From contig NC_079877.1 of the NCBI RefSeq assembly GCF_029227915.1, forward strand, positions 9,426,001 to 9,486,000: DNA of 60,000 bases, read 5' to 3'. The first letter of the stretch is position 1, and each line of letters starts with the position of its first letter. This DNA comes from Hydractinia symbiolongicarpus (taxonomy: Eukaryota > Cnidaria > Hydrozoa > Anthoathecata > Hydractiniidae). Positions 37,960-48,007 of the stretch are shown here, one piece after another. The translations under genes were made by a program, and so were the position numbers. The notes beneath the pieces are model-generated. The model saw only the letters and a program-made list of their open reading frames with translations. It was not told the DNA's origin and ran no database searches.

Positions 37960-39150
37960 TACCAAAGTTTTAAAAAATAGCATAATACACAAGAAGAAAA
38001 ATATCTTGAGATACAAAATGACATAGTTTGGATAACGTCTCAATAGAACTTTTGGGCTCCATTACAATGTTATTGATTTGGGATTTCCAGCTTTGATCTG
38101 CGTCAAATAAAATACTAAGATGCTTTAAATAAGTGTTAGGATAAATTCTTTTCTCGTTTTTAAAAAGTTTAAAATTGTAACTTAGAGGCCTGGTTAAATA
38201 TAATATACTCTGTTTCATTTGCATTTATAAAAATCTTGTTTTCCTTTAACCAATGACTAAGAAACTTTAGGCCCAAATTCATTTATTTGTGTCATCAGCA
38301 AAATGATCTCCATCAGAGTATTTAATAGTACTAAAGAAATCATTAATATAAATAAAAAGTAGAAAAGGTTTAAAAACAGATCCCTGAGAAGGACACCATG
38401 TCTAACAATCCTATTAGATGATTTAACCATGTTTAGAGGAACAAATTGTTTGCGGTAATAAAGAGTTTGCTACACCTCGAATGTCATAGAGAGACAGTTT
38501 TTGAGTTTGCTACACCTCGAATGTCATAGAGAGACAGTTTTTTTAAGTAGAATAGGATGATGTACAGTATCAAAAGCTTTTTGAAAGCCTATAAAATATC
38601 CGTTTGCGTAGTCACCCTTTTCTAGCGCATCAATGATTCTTTTGAGATGTTTACTAGAGTAGCCATGAGCTGTTGCTGTTGTTATCCAAATTGCTGCTTA
38701 TAAAATACTTTATTTGCTTTAAGAAGACCATAAACATGTTTGTAGGTGAGCCTTTTCAAATATGTTGTCAAGATTCGAGAGCAATGAGATAATTACTGAC
38801 TTCGGTTTTTGAGTTCTTTTTATGAATGGGAACAACCATTGCAGTATACTCGTATACTCGTAAAAAAAGGAGAGATTAATTTGCCAGGCGGAGTGGATAT
38901 CTCTGTTTTTATGAGAGGAAGAGAATGTTTGGAGGAATACTAAACGGACAAGACTATTTGCTATATTTAAGACTAGACAGACGTTGAGAAAAATTGAATT
39001 TTGAACAAGATTTTGCAAAAAAAGGAAGAGAATTGTTTAACAGTGAGTGGTGTCCCATTTCTTATGCTGTTAGCAATTGAAACAAAATATTCATCGAAAG
39101 CGTTTGAGATTGTACCAGGATCAGATGTAAGTTTGCCATTGATGTTCGTA
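37960..39150 (-). pseudogene. Degenerate non-LTR (LINE) reverse transcriptase
   Basis: Read on the minus strand from about 39150 down, successive frames give the blocks of a CR1/Jockey-like LINE RT: NINGKLTSDPGTISNAFDEYF, then ISLLSNLDNIFEK, FQKAFDTVHHPILLKK, GVP-QGSVFKPFLLFIYIND, and the catalytic HFADDT at about 38285. The C-terminal NFKLFKNEKRIYP...LSILFDADQSWKSQINN...LSKLCHFVSQDI...YYAIF block (37970-38224) follows. Frameshifts, stops and a 40 bp internal duplication (38462-38541) show it is dead. No endonuclease domain was seen. The clade is uncertain. Confidence 0.78.
38462..38541. repeat. 40 bp direct duplication inside the LINE fossil
   Basis: The stretch beginning GAGTTTGCTACACCTCGAAT and ending in a run of T occurs twice head to tail with no differences visible apart from the length of the T run. 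It interrupts the RT frame in the IRGVAN region, so it arose after the element died or as it died. Confidence 0.85.
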
Positions 39151-40433
39151 TATTATTCTATTTAACATTTCTATGCAAGAATATATTTCAAAGCATATGC
39201 TTAACCTTTTTTTATGGAGAAAATATCTTCATTTTTTATCATTGTGATTCATAGCGCAAAAGTCCTAATTTGGCTTGCTACTAACAACCGCTGTAAATTA
39301 ACGGTGGTATAGGAACCAGAGCAATGATAATTTCGTTACTACGGTGGCAACTGTAGTAATATACCTAAGCGTGCAATCACTTTTCAAAGACATGGGAAAG
39401 TTACCTGCATGTAAGATTCTTGCAAGTGACCGGCTTCGGCCTCACACGTGGCCGATAAGATTTCATAAGAATGCGTTTATGATTTCCTAGAATAAGTGGC
39501 TAAGCATTCTCTCATGTCCACAAGAAATAAAAATATAAGTGATGAAACACGCCAATGCAATGACTTTTTTCTTAAATCCTTCTTTGACCTTTTTAATAAA
39601 GTGTTTTTTGTTACTTACCCCTAACGTTTTTAATCTTTGTTGGTGAGCATAATCTTTTACAAATAAAACACGTGTATCCATCAGTAAAATATCGCCTTAC
39701 TGTGTGTGAGCATGTTTCTGTCAAAGCAAACATCATTTTTTAAAAATTTACCAAATATTCTTGTAAGCATTTTTTTTCTCGCAATATTGATGTACGATAC
39801 ATAATACTCTAGAAATATCTTCTTTTGTGATTAATTGTAATTGATACATCAAAATTTGCAATATCATTGTGATATATGATATGTTATTACAATTAGCAAT
39901 TGTACAGTTAGTGGCGACAGCACGTGCTGTACGCTTTGTAAACAAAAAATGAAAGTTTATATCTCACTATTTCAAAACAACTTTCTAGAATATTTATTAT
40001 TTCAGTTAAAATATACATCGATCTTCTACACATTTCTTCACCTTTAGCTGGCCCCTTTTTATCACTACTTTTTCATACGATCATTTATGCTTGTGAAAAT
40101 GACTTAAATTCCCACTCACAATATGTTCAAACTTTTTCGCTAAACTTTTCGCAAGCAACATGTTCAGCATATTTTCAGTATATATTTCCATACAAAATGT
40201 ACTCGACATCGTTGTGTTAGAGCCAGATTTCCATATGGTTATTGTTGAAAGACAAATATTTTGTTTATGTTTATATATCTTGTTCTTATTTATTTACCCC
40301 TACCAACAAGGGAACTTAATTGGTGACTAGAATAAATTAATTTTTGTCCCTGTAATCAACACTGTTTAATGCTTTTATTGTCGTAATAAGACATTTATTT
40401 ATTCCAAAAGAGACTGCTAGTAGAAGTGTAACA
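39151..40433. other. No gene recognised
   Basis: AT-rich spacer between the LINE and Gypsy fossils. Short open frames (for example minus 39487-39681) show no recognisable motif or splice context. Confidence 0.5.
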
Positions 40434-40975
40434 TTGGTGAAAGAAGCTAAAAATCTGTCATTTTGGAAACAAAAATGCGAATCAAACCGTATGGAAATCA
40501 ATTATATGTGCGGAGTATTATCAAGGAACTGTCATGTGTGGAGATGCTGTAGCAAACCTCCAAACATGAGGGATCCAAACAAGGCCGTAAAAGATACCAA
40601 TATGTCAATACCAAGACCAGAGGATATAAAAGCACAGCTGGCTGGCTATCGCTACTTCTCCAAGTCTGAATACATTACAGACTTTCATGCCGACGGCCAA
40701 TTGATGCGCTATAAACGTCTTACAAACAAAACCTGTACCAGGTGAGCTGCACAAGTCACCTGCTGTAATATTTGCTCTTATAGCAGGGGGTTAGTCATAA
40801 ACAATGATGCCTTCCTTGCTACCAAGACGTAGAAGCAACAATGAAAAGCTCTTGACACCACATTATCCAAGATCAGGACTTATGGACTTTACTAAATCCT
40901 AACAAGTGTATATTCATGAAACGAGGGGTGCCATTTTGGGGCATGATGGTAACTGATGCTGGAAAAAAACCATAC
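40434..40975 (+). pseudogene. Ty3/Gypsy reverse transcriptase fragment
   Basis: The first frame (40434-40745) contains DPNKAVKDTNMSIPRPEDI and LAGYRYFSKSEYITDFHADGQLMRYKRLT, the fingers/palm start of Ty3/Gypsy polymerases. After stops and frame changes, LNPNKCIFMKRGVPFWGMMVTDAG appears at about 40900-40965, the block that follows the catalytic loop. Where the metal-binding box should be, only INNDAFLATK-like sequence is left, so the catalytic Asp pair is lost. No protease, RNase H, integrase or LTRs were found nearby. It is a fossil. Confidence 0.75.
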
Positions 40976-42183
40976 CTTGCAAAGGTAAACATTTTTAGGG
41001 ATACAGATCGACCACTAAACAAGGAAGAAGTTTATCCTTTCTGTGCGAAAAAAATCTGACTTGAAAAAAGGCATTTTGTTTATGTTTTATACTTTTTTCT
41101 TTTTTTGTACCCGTTCCAACCAGGGCACTTCACCTTCAATAATGAATAAGGATCCATGTTTTCCCAGCTTAATTTGATTAATTTGCGAAATATTTTCACG
41201 TTCATTTTTTTCTGCATAACAATTCAAATGCATGAACGTTTATTTATAGGAGCACTGTACCACACAAAATGGAATCAACTTTTTCGATATGTATTTTTTA
41301 TGGTATGATAAAAACAAGTGGATAAAAATAAGCAAAGTCATAAACCACAAAGAAAAAAACAATGAAGCACGCAGGCACTAAAGCGTGTAGGCATATGGAC
41401 ACGTTATGCATGCAATTTAGCAGACTGTTAGACATCAGACGGATGGTCATCAGGGACTGGATACTGTGTACTAAAGAATGGTGAGCTGACCTAGACACCC
41501 TTCTACCTTTATGGAAGCAGATACTACGTAAGTAAGTTTTTACTTTAGATGTAAAGTTTTATCCTGTATAAACCGTATCTTGCACGTCAGTGATATTTAG
41601 CGAATGTCATGTTTAAAGTGATGGTTTAAAAAATACTTTGTGCTTTACTATCTTTGTTGCTTCAAAGTTTATTTTTGTCTTTGTTAACCCACGCAAGAAC
41701 CGTACCTAAGACCAAAGGTCATAAAAGTTTAAATGTCAGCATACATGCGTGATCCAGTGTATCAAAGATCGCAGATACTCTAATTTAGTTAAATTGAATT
41801 CATTTTAAAACTTTCATATTATCAAAATGGCAACTTATTATGTCATTAGACAATAAATAATGATAATGTTCCACAAATTGTTTCTTTCATGTTCGCCTAT
41901 GTACCTTCTTTTTTGAAAAAAAACTGATAACATCTTATTCTTGTACCAGTGCACTTATATCAGAGATTACACCCCTTTTACAAGGTATTTATAGAAACGT
42001 TTTATAGTGAGGGGAATTAATTTCACCTAACACTCTTTAATGCCGTCACAATGGAATAACGTTAACAGCAATAACATAGGAGTTTTTTAAATCCATATAG
42101 AAGTCTTTAATTTGTCGTGAAAAATGTTTACAGTAAAACATAAGTTGAGATATTAAATGTGAAGAGATAATACGTGAAACACT
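40976..42183. other. No gene recognised
   Basis: AT-rich spacer between the Gypsy fragment and the orphan GIY-YIG fragment, with no coding or repeat structure that I can support. Confidence 0.5.
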
Positions 42184-42640
42184 GTGTACGAACAACGAAA
42201 AATAGAAACAGGAAGGAAGTTGACAACACGAATAAAAGAACACAAAAATGGCGCAAAAAACGATAAAGAAAACGTCTCTGGAATGTCCAAACACATAAAA
42301 GAAACAAAACACGAAATGAACTTTGAGAAAATAGAAATTCTCTATAGGGAAAACAATTTTATTAAAAGAAAATTTAAAGAGGCATTAGCGATTAAACAAC
42401 ACAAATCGGATTTATTGAAAAAAAAAAGATGAAATAAGACGATTATCTGAAATTTGGGAAAACATACTATAATTTTTAACGACTTTTATTGTTAATAAAC
42501 GATTTTTATACATTTTATTTTTATCAAGAGAATTTTTAACATTTTGTACATGCATGTTGAAAGACGTTTTTAGTTGTGATCTGAAGATGCCCTGACAAAG
42601 ATCAGGGAGAAAATTTATCAAACTTAATTTGTTATTTATT
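42184..42640 (+). pseudogene. Orphan GIY-YIG endonuclease and 3' end of a second Penelope-like element
   Basis: The frame at 42184-42432 reads VYEQRKIETGRKLTTRIKEH, then SGMSKHIKETKHEMNF, then KRKFKEALAIK. This is the order of the C-terminal part of PLE GIY-YIG nucleases: a TGRKLxTRxxEH helix, a Ser...H block, and a basic EAL helix with the catalytic Glu. The N-terminal GIY-YIG strands and the whole RT are absent. Following sequence to about 42640 contains a small stem (CCCTGAC...GATCAGGG) and resembles an element tail. It lies 8 kb from the nuclease-less RT at 32.4-34.2 kb on the same strand, but intervening LINE and Gypsy fossils argue for an independent insertion. Confidence 0.7.
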
Positions 42641-42858
42641 GCCTTAAACCCAAGAAATATTTGCTAATTAACTATGAAAAGGCAAACCTATAAAGAATTC
42701 AACGAAAAATAGTTTTATCTTACGGCAGTTTGTAATGAATTACGGCATTTCAATAATGACGTTGCGTTTGTGGACTTAATTCACGTCAAATATGACATAT
42801 TTAGATGTTTTTGTAGTTATAAGTTTAGTGGTTTACAGTTGACTTGCAAACTTGCACG

Positions 42859-43068
42859 ATGGATAAAAGAAAGGTGAAGAATATATAAACAAATCAAATA
42901 AAGTGATTTCAAATAAACCACTTATTGAGAACAATCTTACCACTGATGCTGTATTTAGAAGCCAGGCTGATGTCGAAGAAGTTAATATCTTGAAAGGTGC
43001 TACACCAAATGATACAAGAAAATCAATCATCGTTTCCAATAAATTAATTTTTGTATTTTTTTTCAGTT
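42859..43068 (+). other. Possible upstream exons of the coiled-coil gene
   Basis: An ATG at about 42859 opens MDKRKVKNI before a stop, with an internal AAG|GTGAAG donor-like site. From about 42898 a second frame is open for more than 50 codons (VISNKPLIENN, FRSQADVEEVNILKG) and ends in a T-rich stretch with a TTTTTTTTCAG acceptor at 43064-43066. The arrangement looks like the 5' exons of the coiled-coil frames that follow, but I could not build an in-phase joined model. Confidence 0.25.
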
Positions 43069-43268
43069 AAAAGACTTTATAATTATGTTTTTCATCAGTT
43101 ACCATGTTTCAATGAAATAAACAAAACAGATTACTTGGTTAAAAATTTTGAGACCTGAACTAAACTAAGATTCAACTTCTTGTATAAGGGATTTTAAATT
43201 ATATTTTTACTAGAATGTCGAAAACGATGTTGCTGTCAATATTATGAAGACAAAACTCAAATCTAACA

Positions 43269-44065
43269 CAGTGATCTATCATTAAAAAATGATATTGCAA
43301 ACAAAGCTATTGAAATTAAAGCTAAAGATGCAACCATAGCTTCAATGAAAATTGACCAACGAAGGTTAAATTCAGCTCTTAAGGCAAATTCGGAGCAAAA
43401 TGTGATTCTGGAAAAAGAATTGGTTCAAACAAAACTGAAAAATAAATTAGTCAAAGAAGAGATGTTAAAGATGAACGAGCAAAATGTTTGTTTGAACGAG
43501 GGACTTGAGGGGTATAAGAATAGAATTAAGGCAGCTGAGAAAAGTTCTGGAACTGCAGCTTGATGAAGCAACACAAAATATTAAAGCCTATGAAGACGAA
43601 CGTAATCGGTTGATGAATGCGATAGCAGTTCTAAAGAAAGAAGATATGAAGCAGCTCGAAGAGCTTAAGAAGCTGAAGTTAACCGTATCAAAATGCGAAA
43701 GTATTGTTGAGCAAAAGAAAAAATACATTTTACAAATGAAGAAAAGGAAAGTTGAAAGGTTTCAAAGAGATATCAACACTGTTGCAAAGATGCTTGCAGA
43801 GAATTCTATAGAAGTATCTCTTTTGCAAGTGCAGAAGGAGCAAGAACGCTGTCAAAGAGAAGATAAAATTTCAAATTTATTGACACAATTGACCTGCAAA
43901 GAAGCCCAGATTAGGAAGCTTCATAAAGAAAACGACGATTTACCAGCTAACTTGGAAACTTGGAAAGAAACGTTTTATAGTGCTGGTGCTTCAGTTCACG
44001 AGTTAGTGGAATGTCCCATAAAAGAAACCGATAGAAAATGTCCAACTAGGTGTATTTATGGGTGA
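43269..44065 (+). pseudogene. Coiled-coil protein of unknown identity, probably frameshifted
   Basis: Two overlapping frames encode Lys/Glu/Gln-rich heptad-like sequence. The first is open from about 43269 and ends GTAA at 43563 (LKANSEQNVILEKELVQTK is typical). The second is open from about 43505 to 44065 and continues the coiled coil (QLDEATQNIKAYEDERNRL, LEELKKLKLTVSKCESIVEQ), ending CIYG. The coil carries on smoothly across a one-base frame change near 43540-43560, suggesting a frameshift or an unseen intron. A CAG acceptor-like site lies just before the first frame. A separate short open stretch at 42898-43068 (SNKPLIENNLTTDAVF, NDTRKSIIVS) may be a further exon. I do not recognise the family. 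A chromosome-segregation or cytoskeletal coiled-coil protein is only a guess. Confidence 0.4.
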
Positions 44066-44832
44066 AAAGTTCAGTAGTACCATCCTGTCTAGAGTTTATA
44101 CGGGACAACAAAAAAGAGGAGTCTCTTATTGAGAATTAAAATTTTAAAAATTGTTTTTAATTCGCATCTGTTATTTTATCTTTTTTATTATCTCTAAATG
44201 GTAGCATAAAAAAAAACTCTAAAATATTTTTTATGTTCTATTTTGTTTTACAATAGAAGTAACCAAAGTAAACAAGTAAAGAATTTTTACAACCTTTTTT
44301 CCAGTTAAAGCATATTTTGACAGGTGGAAGGTGAGAGAGGAGGGAATAAGTTTAAAAAAGAATTATTATTATTACTATTATTTACCAAACATAGCCTCTT
44401 CAGTTCCTAATAGAAACTGTTATCAATGAGGGTCCTGCGAAACAAAAAGACCAGTGGTTTGAAGTTTTCTTATTCTTCTTCCCGAACCCGTTATAGTATA
44501 GCTCCCCCCACCCCTCCCCAGTTATGCATGATGAAGTTAACATTACAAATTACCACTCACTATCCCAAAAAGAAAAGAATAAGATAACTCTAGAGGGGTT
44601 CTAGACGTCTTTGATTTTGGCTCATTCCGAAAATTCCATGATACAAATCCTGCAAATTGATAGAAAAAATCATGTAAATAAAATACACCAAAAGAGATTT
44701 TATCTCTTAGTTTCACTTAAAGAAAATTGGATCAACTGTTTATTTTAATCTTCAAGGTTTTAATGATTAAAATATAGTATTTGGAGTAGAATGTAACGGA
44801 AATTTAAATGGTTTGAGAAAGAACTATCTATC

Positions 44833-45085
44833 AGATTCGAGTCAGGTTCGAGTCTCCACTCCAGTGCACTGTAAATATAGTGTTGTCAGTCCATTCGAAT
44901 CTACCTACTCACCCCAATTGGCTTGTGTGGCAAGCATCCTAAAGCGATGCTATACGTACTTCCTAGCGATTAATGTAACTTAGTTACGTCGGAGAGGATG
45001 AGCAGTCAGTCTTTTGGGTGGAATCTTTAAAACTTCCCAGTTATTTTGATCCCCTTCATGGGGACCACTCCCAATTTATTATTAA
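44833..45085 (+). mobile_element. Possible second SINE-like fragment
   Basis: A B-box-like GGTTCGAGTCTCCACTCC is followed by ~230 bp of unusually mixed base composition ending near TGATCCCCTTCATGGGGACC, unlike the AT-rich surroundings. No A box or tail was defined. It is not similar to the 35.7-36.1 kb SINE beyond the B box. Confidence 0.3.
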
Positions 45086-45632
45086 TAGATTCAGAACTAA
45101 CCCATTCAAATCAACCGACTTAGGACTTATAGAGCAAACCGGCGATGAGAATATAAGTCGTCCAAGAGGGGGATGAAGATTAATATATGGACATCAATTC
45201 AATATTACATTTTTCTTTTGTGTTGTTTGTCGTCTTGCAAAAACTGTTCCAAATTTATTCATTTTTTAAACAAATGCCCCTCTAATTTTAACGCTTGTTC
45301 TTAATAAATGCACACCTTAAAATGTAAAATTTGCTTAAGGCGAATTTACAGACAACGAAGAAATGCAAGTACTTGGTAAGTGGTAGGTTCGAAACGACAA
45401 AGTTTTCTTTGTTCAATTTTATTACATTTGGTAAACGTCGACGAAATTTCGTATGGTTTTTATTATAAGCTGTATGCTAATATTTTTATTTTAGTAAAGG
45501 ATGTTACATGCAATTTGTTATTTTCGCTTTCCACATATCAGTCACAATCAGAAAGAAAAAAAGGCCCTGGGGACCAGATTGAGAAGGCTTCAGTGCGGTT
45601 ATGGAAAACTCTACATAAATTTCCCACAAACT

Positions 45633-45638
45633 TTTATT
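45633..45638 (-). terminator. AATAAA overlapping the GPCR stop codon
   Basis: On the minus strand the stop TAA (45639-45637) shares two bases with an AATAAA hexamer (45638-45633). If used, cleavage would fall 10-30 nt after the stop. Further AATAAA hexamers lie downstream between about 45490 and 45415, so use of this one is unproven. Confidence 0.35.
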
Positions 45639-46923
45639 ATAATCTATGTACCATATTCTTATCTGCTACTGGTAACTCATCACACTTTCGTAGCAATATA
45701 TCGTTGTTTTTTCTTTTGGACATAACTTTTAACTCCAATGTGTGACGATAAGATTTGAGTTTTCTTTTAAACGTTGCATGTAGTTTCGCGTATATGAATG
45801 GATTGCAAACACTGTTGAAGACTTGAAGCAACTTCAAATAACTGTTTATAGTTGTTGCCACACCAAGTGGCATGTTCCAACCATAGATATAACAACCAGT
45901 GTAGATCAAATAGAATATATCTTTTGGGAACACGAAAAGCGTGAACACACACGCCATACTTATAAGAAGCGTTAGAATTTTTTTCTGTTCTTGAATTGTA
46001 TACAATGGAACTTTGGTTGTTTTTTTGTTTAATTCTCTATATATTAGATAATTGGAAATAAAAAGAGCTAAAAAAAATGTCAAATCCCGAACAATTGTCA
46101 AACTGAATTCCGTTTTTGTGTAAATCAAATTCTTGTCAGCGTAACACGTCACTGAATAGTGCGAGCAATGAAGGCGACAGTTTTTTGAGATATTAATGAA
46201 ATTTTGGTTTAGGACCTTGCTTTTGTACGATTCTATGTAATATGGATTTGTCCTAGCTGTATCTACTGAGATATTGTTTTTATACACGTCATTGCATGTC
46301 TTGTACACTTTAAAATCGAATATTTTTACTGGTGATGCATTTTTTAGTTTTAAAGAATTATGGGTAGGGTCCGTGAGAAAACGATGTGAGTTAGCACGCT
46401 GGAACTGAGTGTATGACGTCATAGGGCATAAATATTTAGCTGTTGAAAGTGGCATCAAATCTGTTTGAATAGCATACGGTGTTTCTAATAAAACAGACAG
46501 CAAACACACCGTGACCGAAAACAAACAAGTTTGCTTTGACGTAAACGGTGTTTTAAACGGAGAACAAATACTACGGCACCGACCTACTGTAATCAGTAGA
46601 ATAAAGCCAATGGAAATGTTTATGGAAATAGCATTTAAACTTGGTATCAATTTGCACAAAAACCTCCCAAAATGCCATGCTTCGTAATGCGTTATCTGCC
46701 AGTATGTGAAGACACTTGGATTAATAATACTTGATATTAAATCCACAATTGCCAAGGAAAAAATCAAACGTTCAAAATTGTGTCTTTCCTGCCCCTCTAG
46801 TTCATATATATCTCTATTCCGTTTCTTCCTGTGAAAAACAAAACAAACCATCGAGTTGCCAATTACACCGAAAAAGAATACGCAACTAAATCCAACAATC
46901 AACACAAAATCTTGCGCATCCAT
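45637..46923 (-). CDS. Rhodopsin-like (class A) seven-transmembrane receptor, single coding exon
   Basis: A 428-residue G protein-coupled receptor of unknown ligand. TM1 has the GN motif (N23), TM2 has LAIVD (D61) and TM3 starts with C90. The arginine expected at 3.50 falls at R115, exactly 25 residues on, inside GRC rather than DRY. TM6 has FVFPKD with the usual Trp replaced, and TM7 has NPFIY (374-378). A very long second extracellular loop, roughly residues 155-265, is rich in Cys, Asn and Tyr; a 55-residue tail follows NPFIY. The start at 46923 is chosen because a good splice acceptor (TTTTTAG) lies 13 nt upstream, so the 13 codons before it, though open, are probably intronic. The subfamily cannot be named by eye; peptide or orphan type is possible. 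Confidence 0.85.
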   Translation of the reverse strand: MDAQDFVLIVGFSCVFFFGVIGNSMVCFVFHRKKRNRDIYELEGQERHNFERLIFSLAIVDLISSIINPSVFTYWQITHYEAWHFGRFLCKLIPSLNAISINISIGFILLITVGRCRSICSPFKTPFTSKQTCLFSVTVCLLSVLLETPYAIQTDLMPLSTAKYLCPMTSYTQFQRANSHRFLTDPTHNSLKLKNASPVKIFDFKVYKTCNDVYKNNISVDTARTNPYYIESYKSKVLNQNFINISKNCRLHCSHYSVTCYADKNLIYTKTEFSLTIVRDLTFFLALFISNYLIYRELNKKTTKVPLYTIQEQKKILTLLISMACVFTLFVFPKDIFYLIYTGCYIYGWNMPLGVATTINSYLKLLQVFNSVCNPFIYAKLHATFKRKLKSYRHTLELKVMSKRKNNDILLRKCDELPVADKNMVHRL

Positions 46924-46935
46924 GTTGAGCGAGGA

Positions 46936-46942
46936 CCTAAAA
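46936..46942 (-). promoter_or_regulatory. Splice acceptor 13 nt upstream of the GPCR ATG
   Basis: The minus strand reads TTATTTTTAG then GTCC and reaches the ATG at 46923 after 13 bases. This points to a 5' UTR intron or a trans-spliced leader and sets the likely start of the receptor. Confidence 0.45.
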
Positions 46943-47576
46943 ATAAGAGTTTGAAATGCCAACTAAAAATGAAATTAGCACTACGTTACTGCTTTATGAT
47001 TTTCAATTACAAGCGATGGAGAGAAACAGGTTTACTAGATCACTTTTAATTATATAAATACAATATACAAGATGAGTCATTAGCTAACAGTTCCAAAGAA
47101 TGTTCCAAAGTTTTTAACTCACAAGAAAAGGAACCTAAGAAAGTATGTAAAAGCTTTATTTTAGAAACATTATTTAAATAATTTCAATGTTATAAAAACA
47201 ACCTCTGTTTTTCTACTATATTGCTGATGAATTACCATTACCCAATAGGTGGGACGCTATACTAAAACATTTTTGTAAGTCCCAATCCCGTCCCCTAAGT
47301 ATTTTTCATTTTTCGATATGCGTGCTGGCTCTACTTCTTTCGCTAGTTACATATTAGAGGGAGAATTCTTAGGAACGAGATTGTTGTTAGTCCTGGGAAA
47401 TTAATTAAAGTTATCATGCCGAAACTGGAGAAGCTGTGAACACGAAAATAAGAAAAAATAAGCAAAAATAGCAAAAAAATAGAGCAAAAACAGAAAATAA
47501 TTCTATTACATCAGTTGGTAAAGAGAAAATAATCTTAACATTAAACTGACAAAAATTTTGAATGAATTTATTTAAA

Positions 47577-48007
47577 TCTATATAATAATACGCCAGTTCC
47601 GTGTGTCTGTAACAGGCAAAGTGGATGTGTTGTTTTTCTAAAGAAACAGCCGCGGTAACATGTCACCTTTGCAAACTTTTATTATTTATTGTCTTTTGTG
47701 TGCTTTTTCAAATTGATTTAAAATTTTTAGTTTAAAAAAGTCACGGTTAATTTACTTTATTGTTCTCATAAAAACCTTTGTGTAATAATGTAAACTTTAT
47801 TACACAAGTCACGGGTAATTAAATTCTTATTATTCCCTTCAGCACGTGTCTATTGTTTATGAAAAACATATTGGATTTATTTATTCCCGCTTGAATGGAA
47901 TTAACAACAAAACGTTTTCACGGAAAGAACAATGAATTTTATGGTTAATTTTCGCTGTTTTTTTATGTGGTATCTATAGTGGATTTTTCCACGGGACTAA
48001 ATACTAG
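47577..48007 (+). mobile_element. Helitron-like non-autonomous element H4 (431 bp)
   Basis: It starts A|TCTATATAATAATACGCC followed by GTGTGTCTGTAACAGGC and ends with the hairpin GTGGATTTTTCCAC (47979-47992), then CTAG|T at 48004-48007. The ends match H2/H3/H5 while the interior is longer and unrelated. No open frame of note is inside. Confidence 0.6.

Noticed and set aside
45380-45745. Plus-strand protein of 121 residues
   Set aside because: It is antisense to the GPCR and has no motif; the minus frame has clear receptor signatures.
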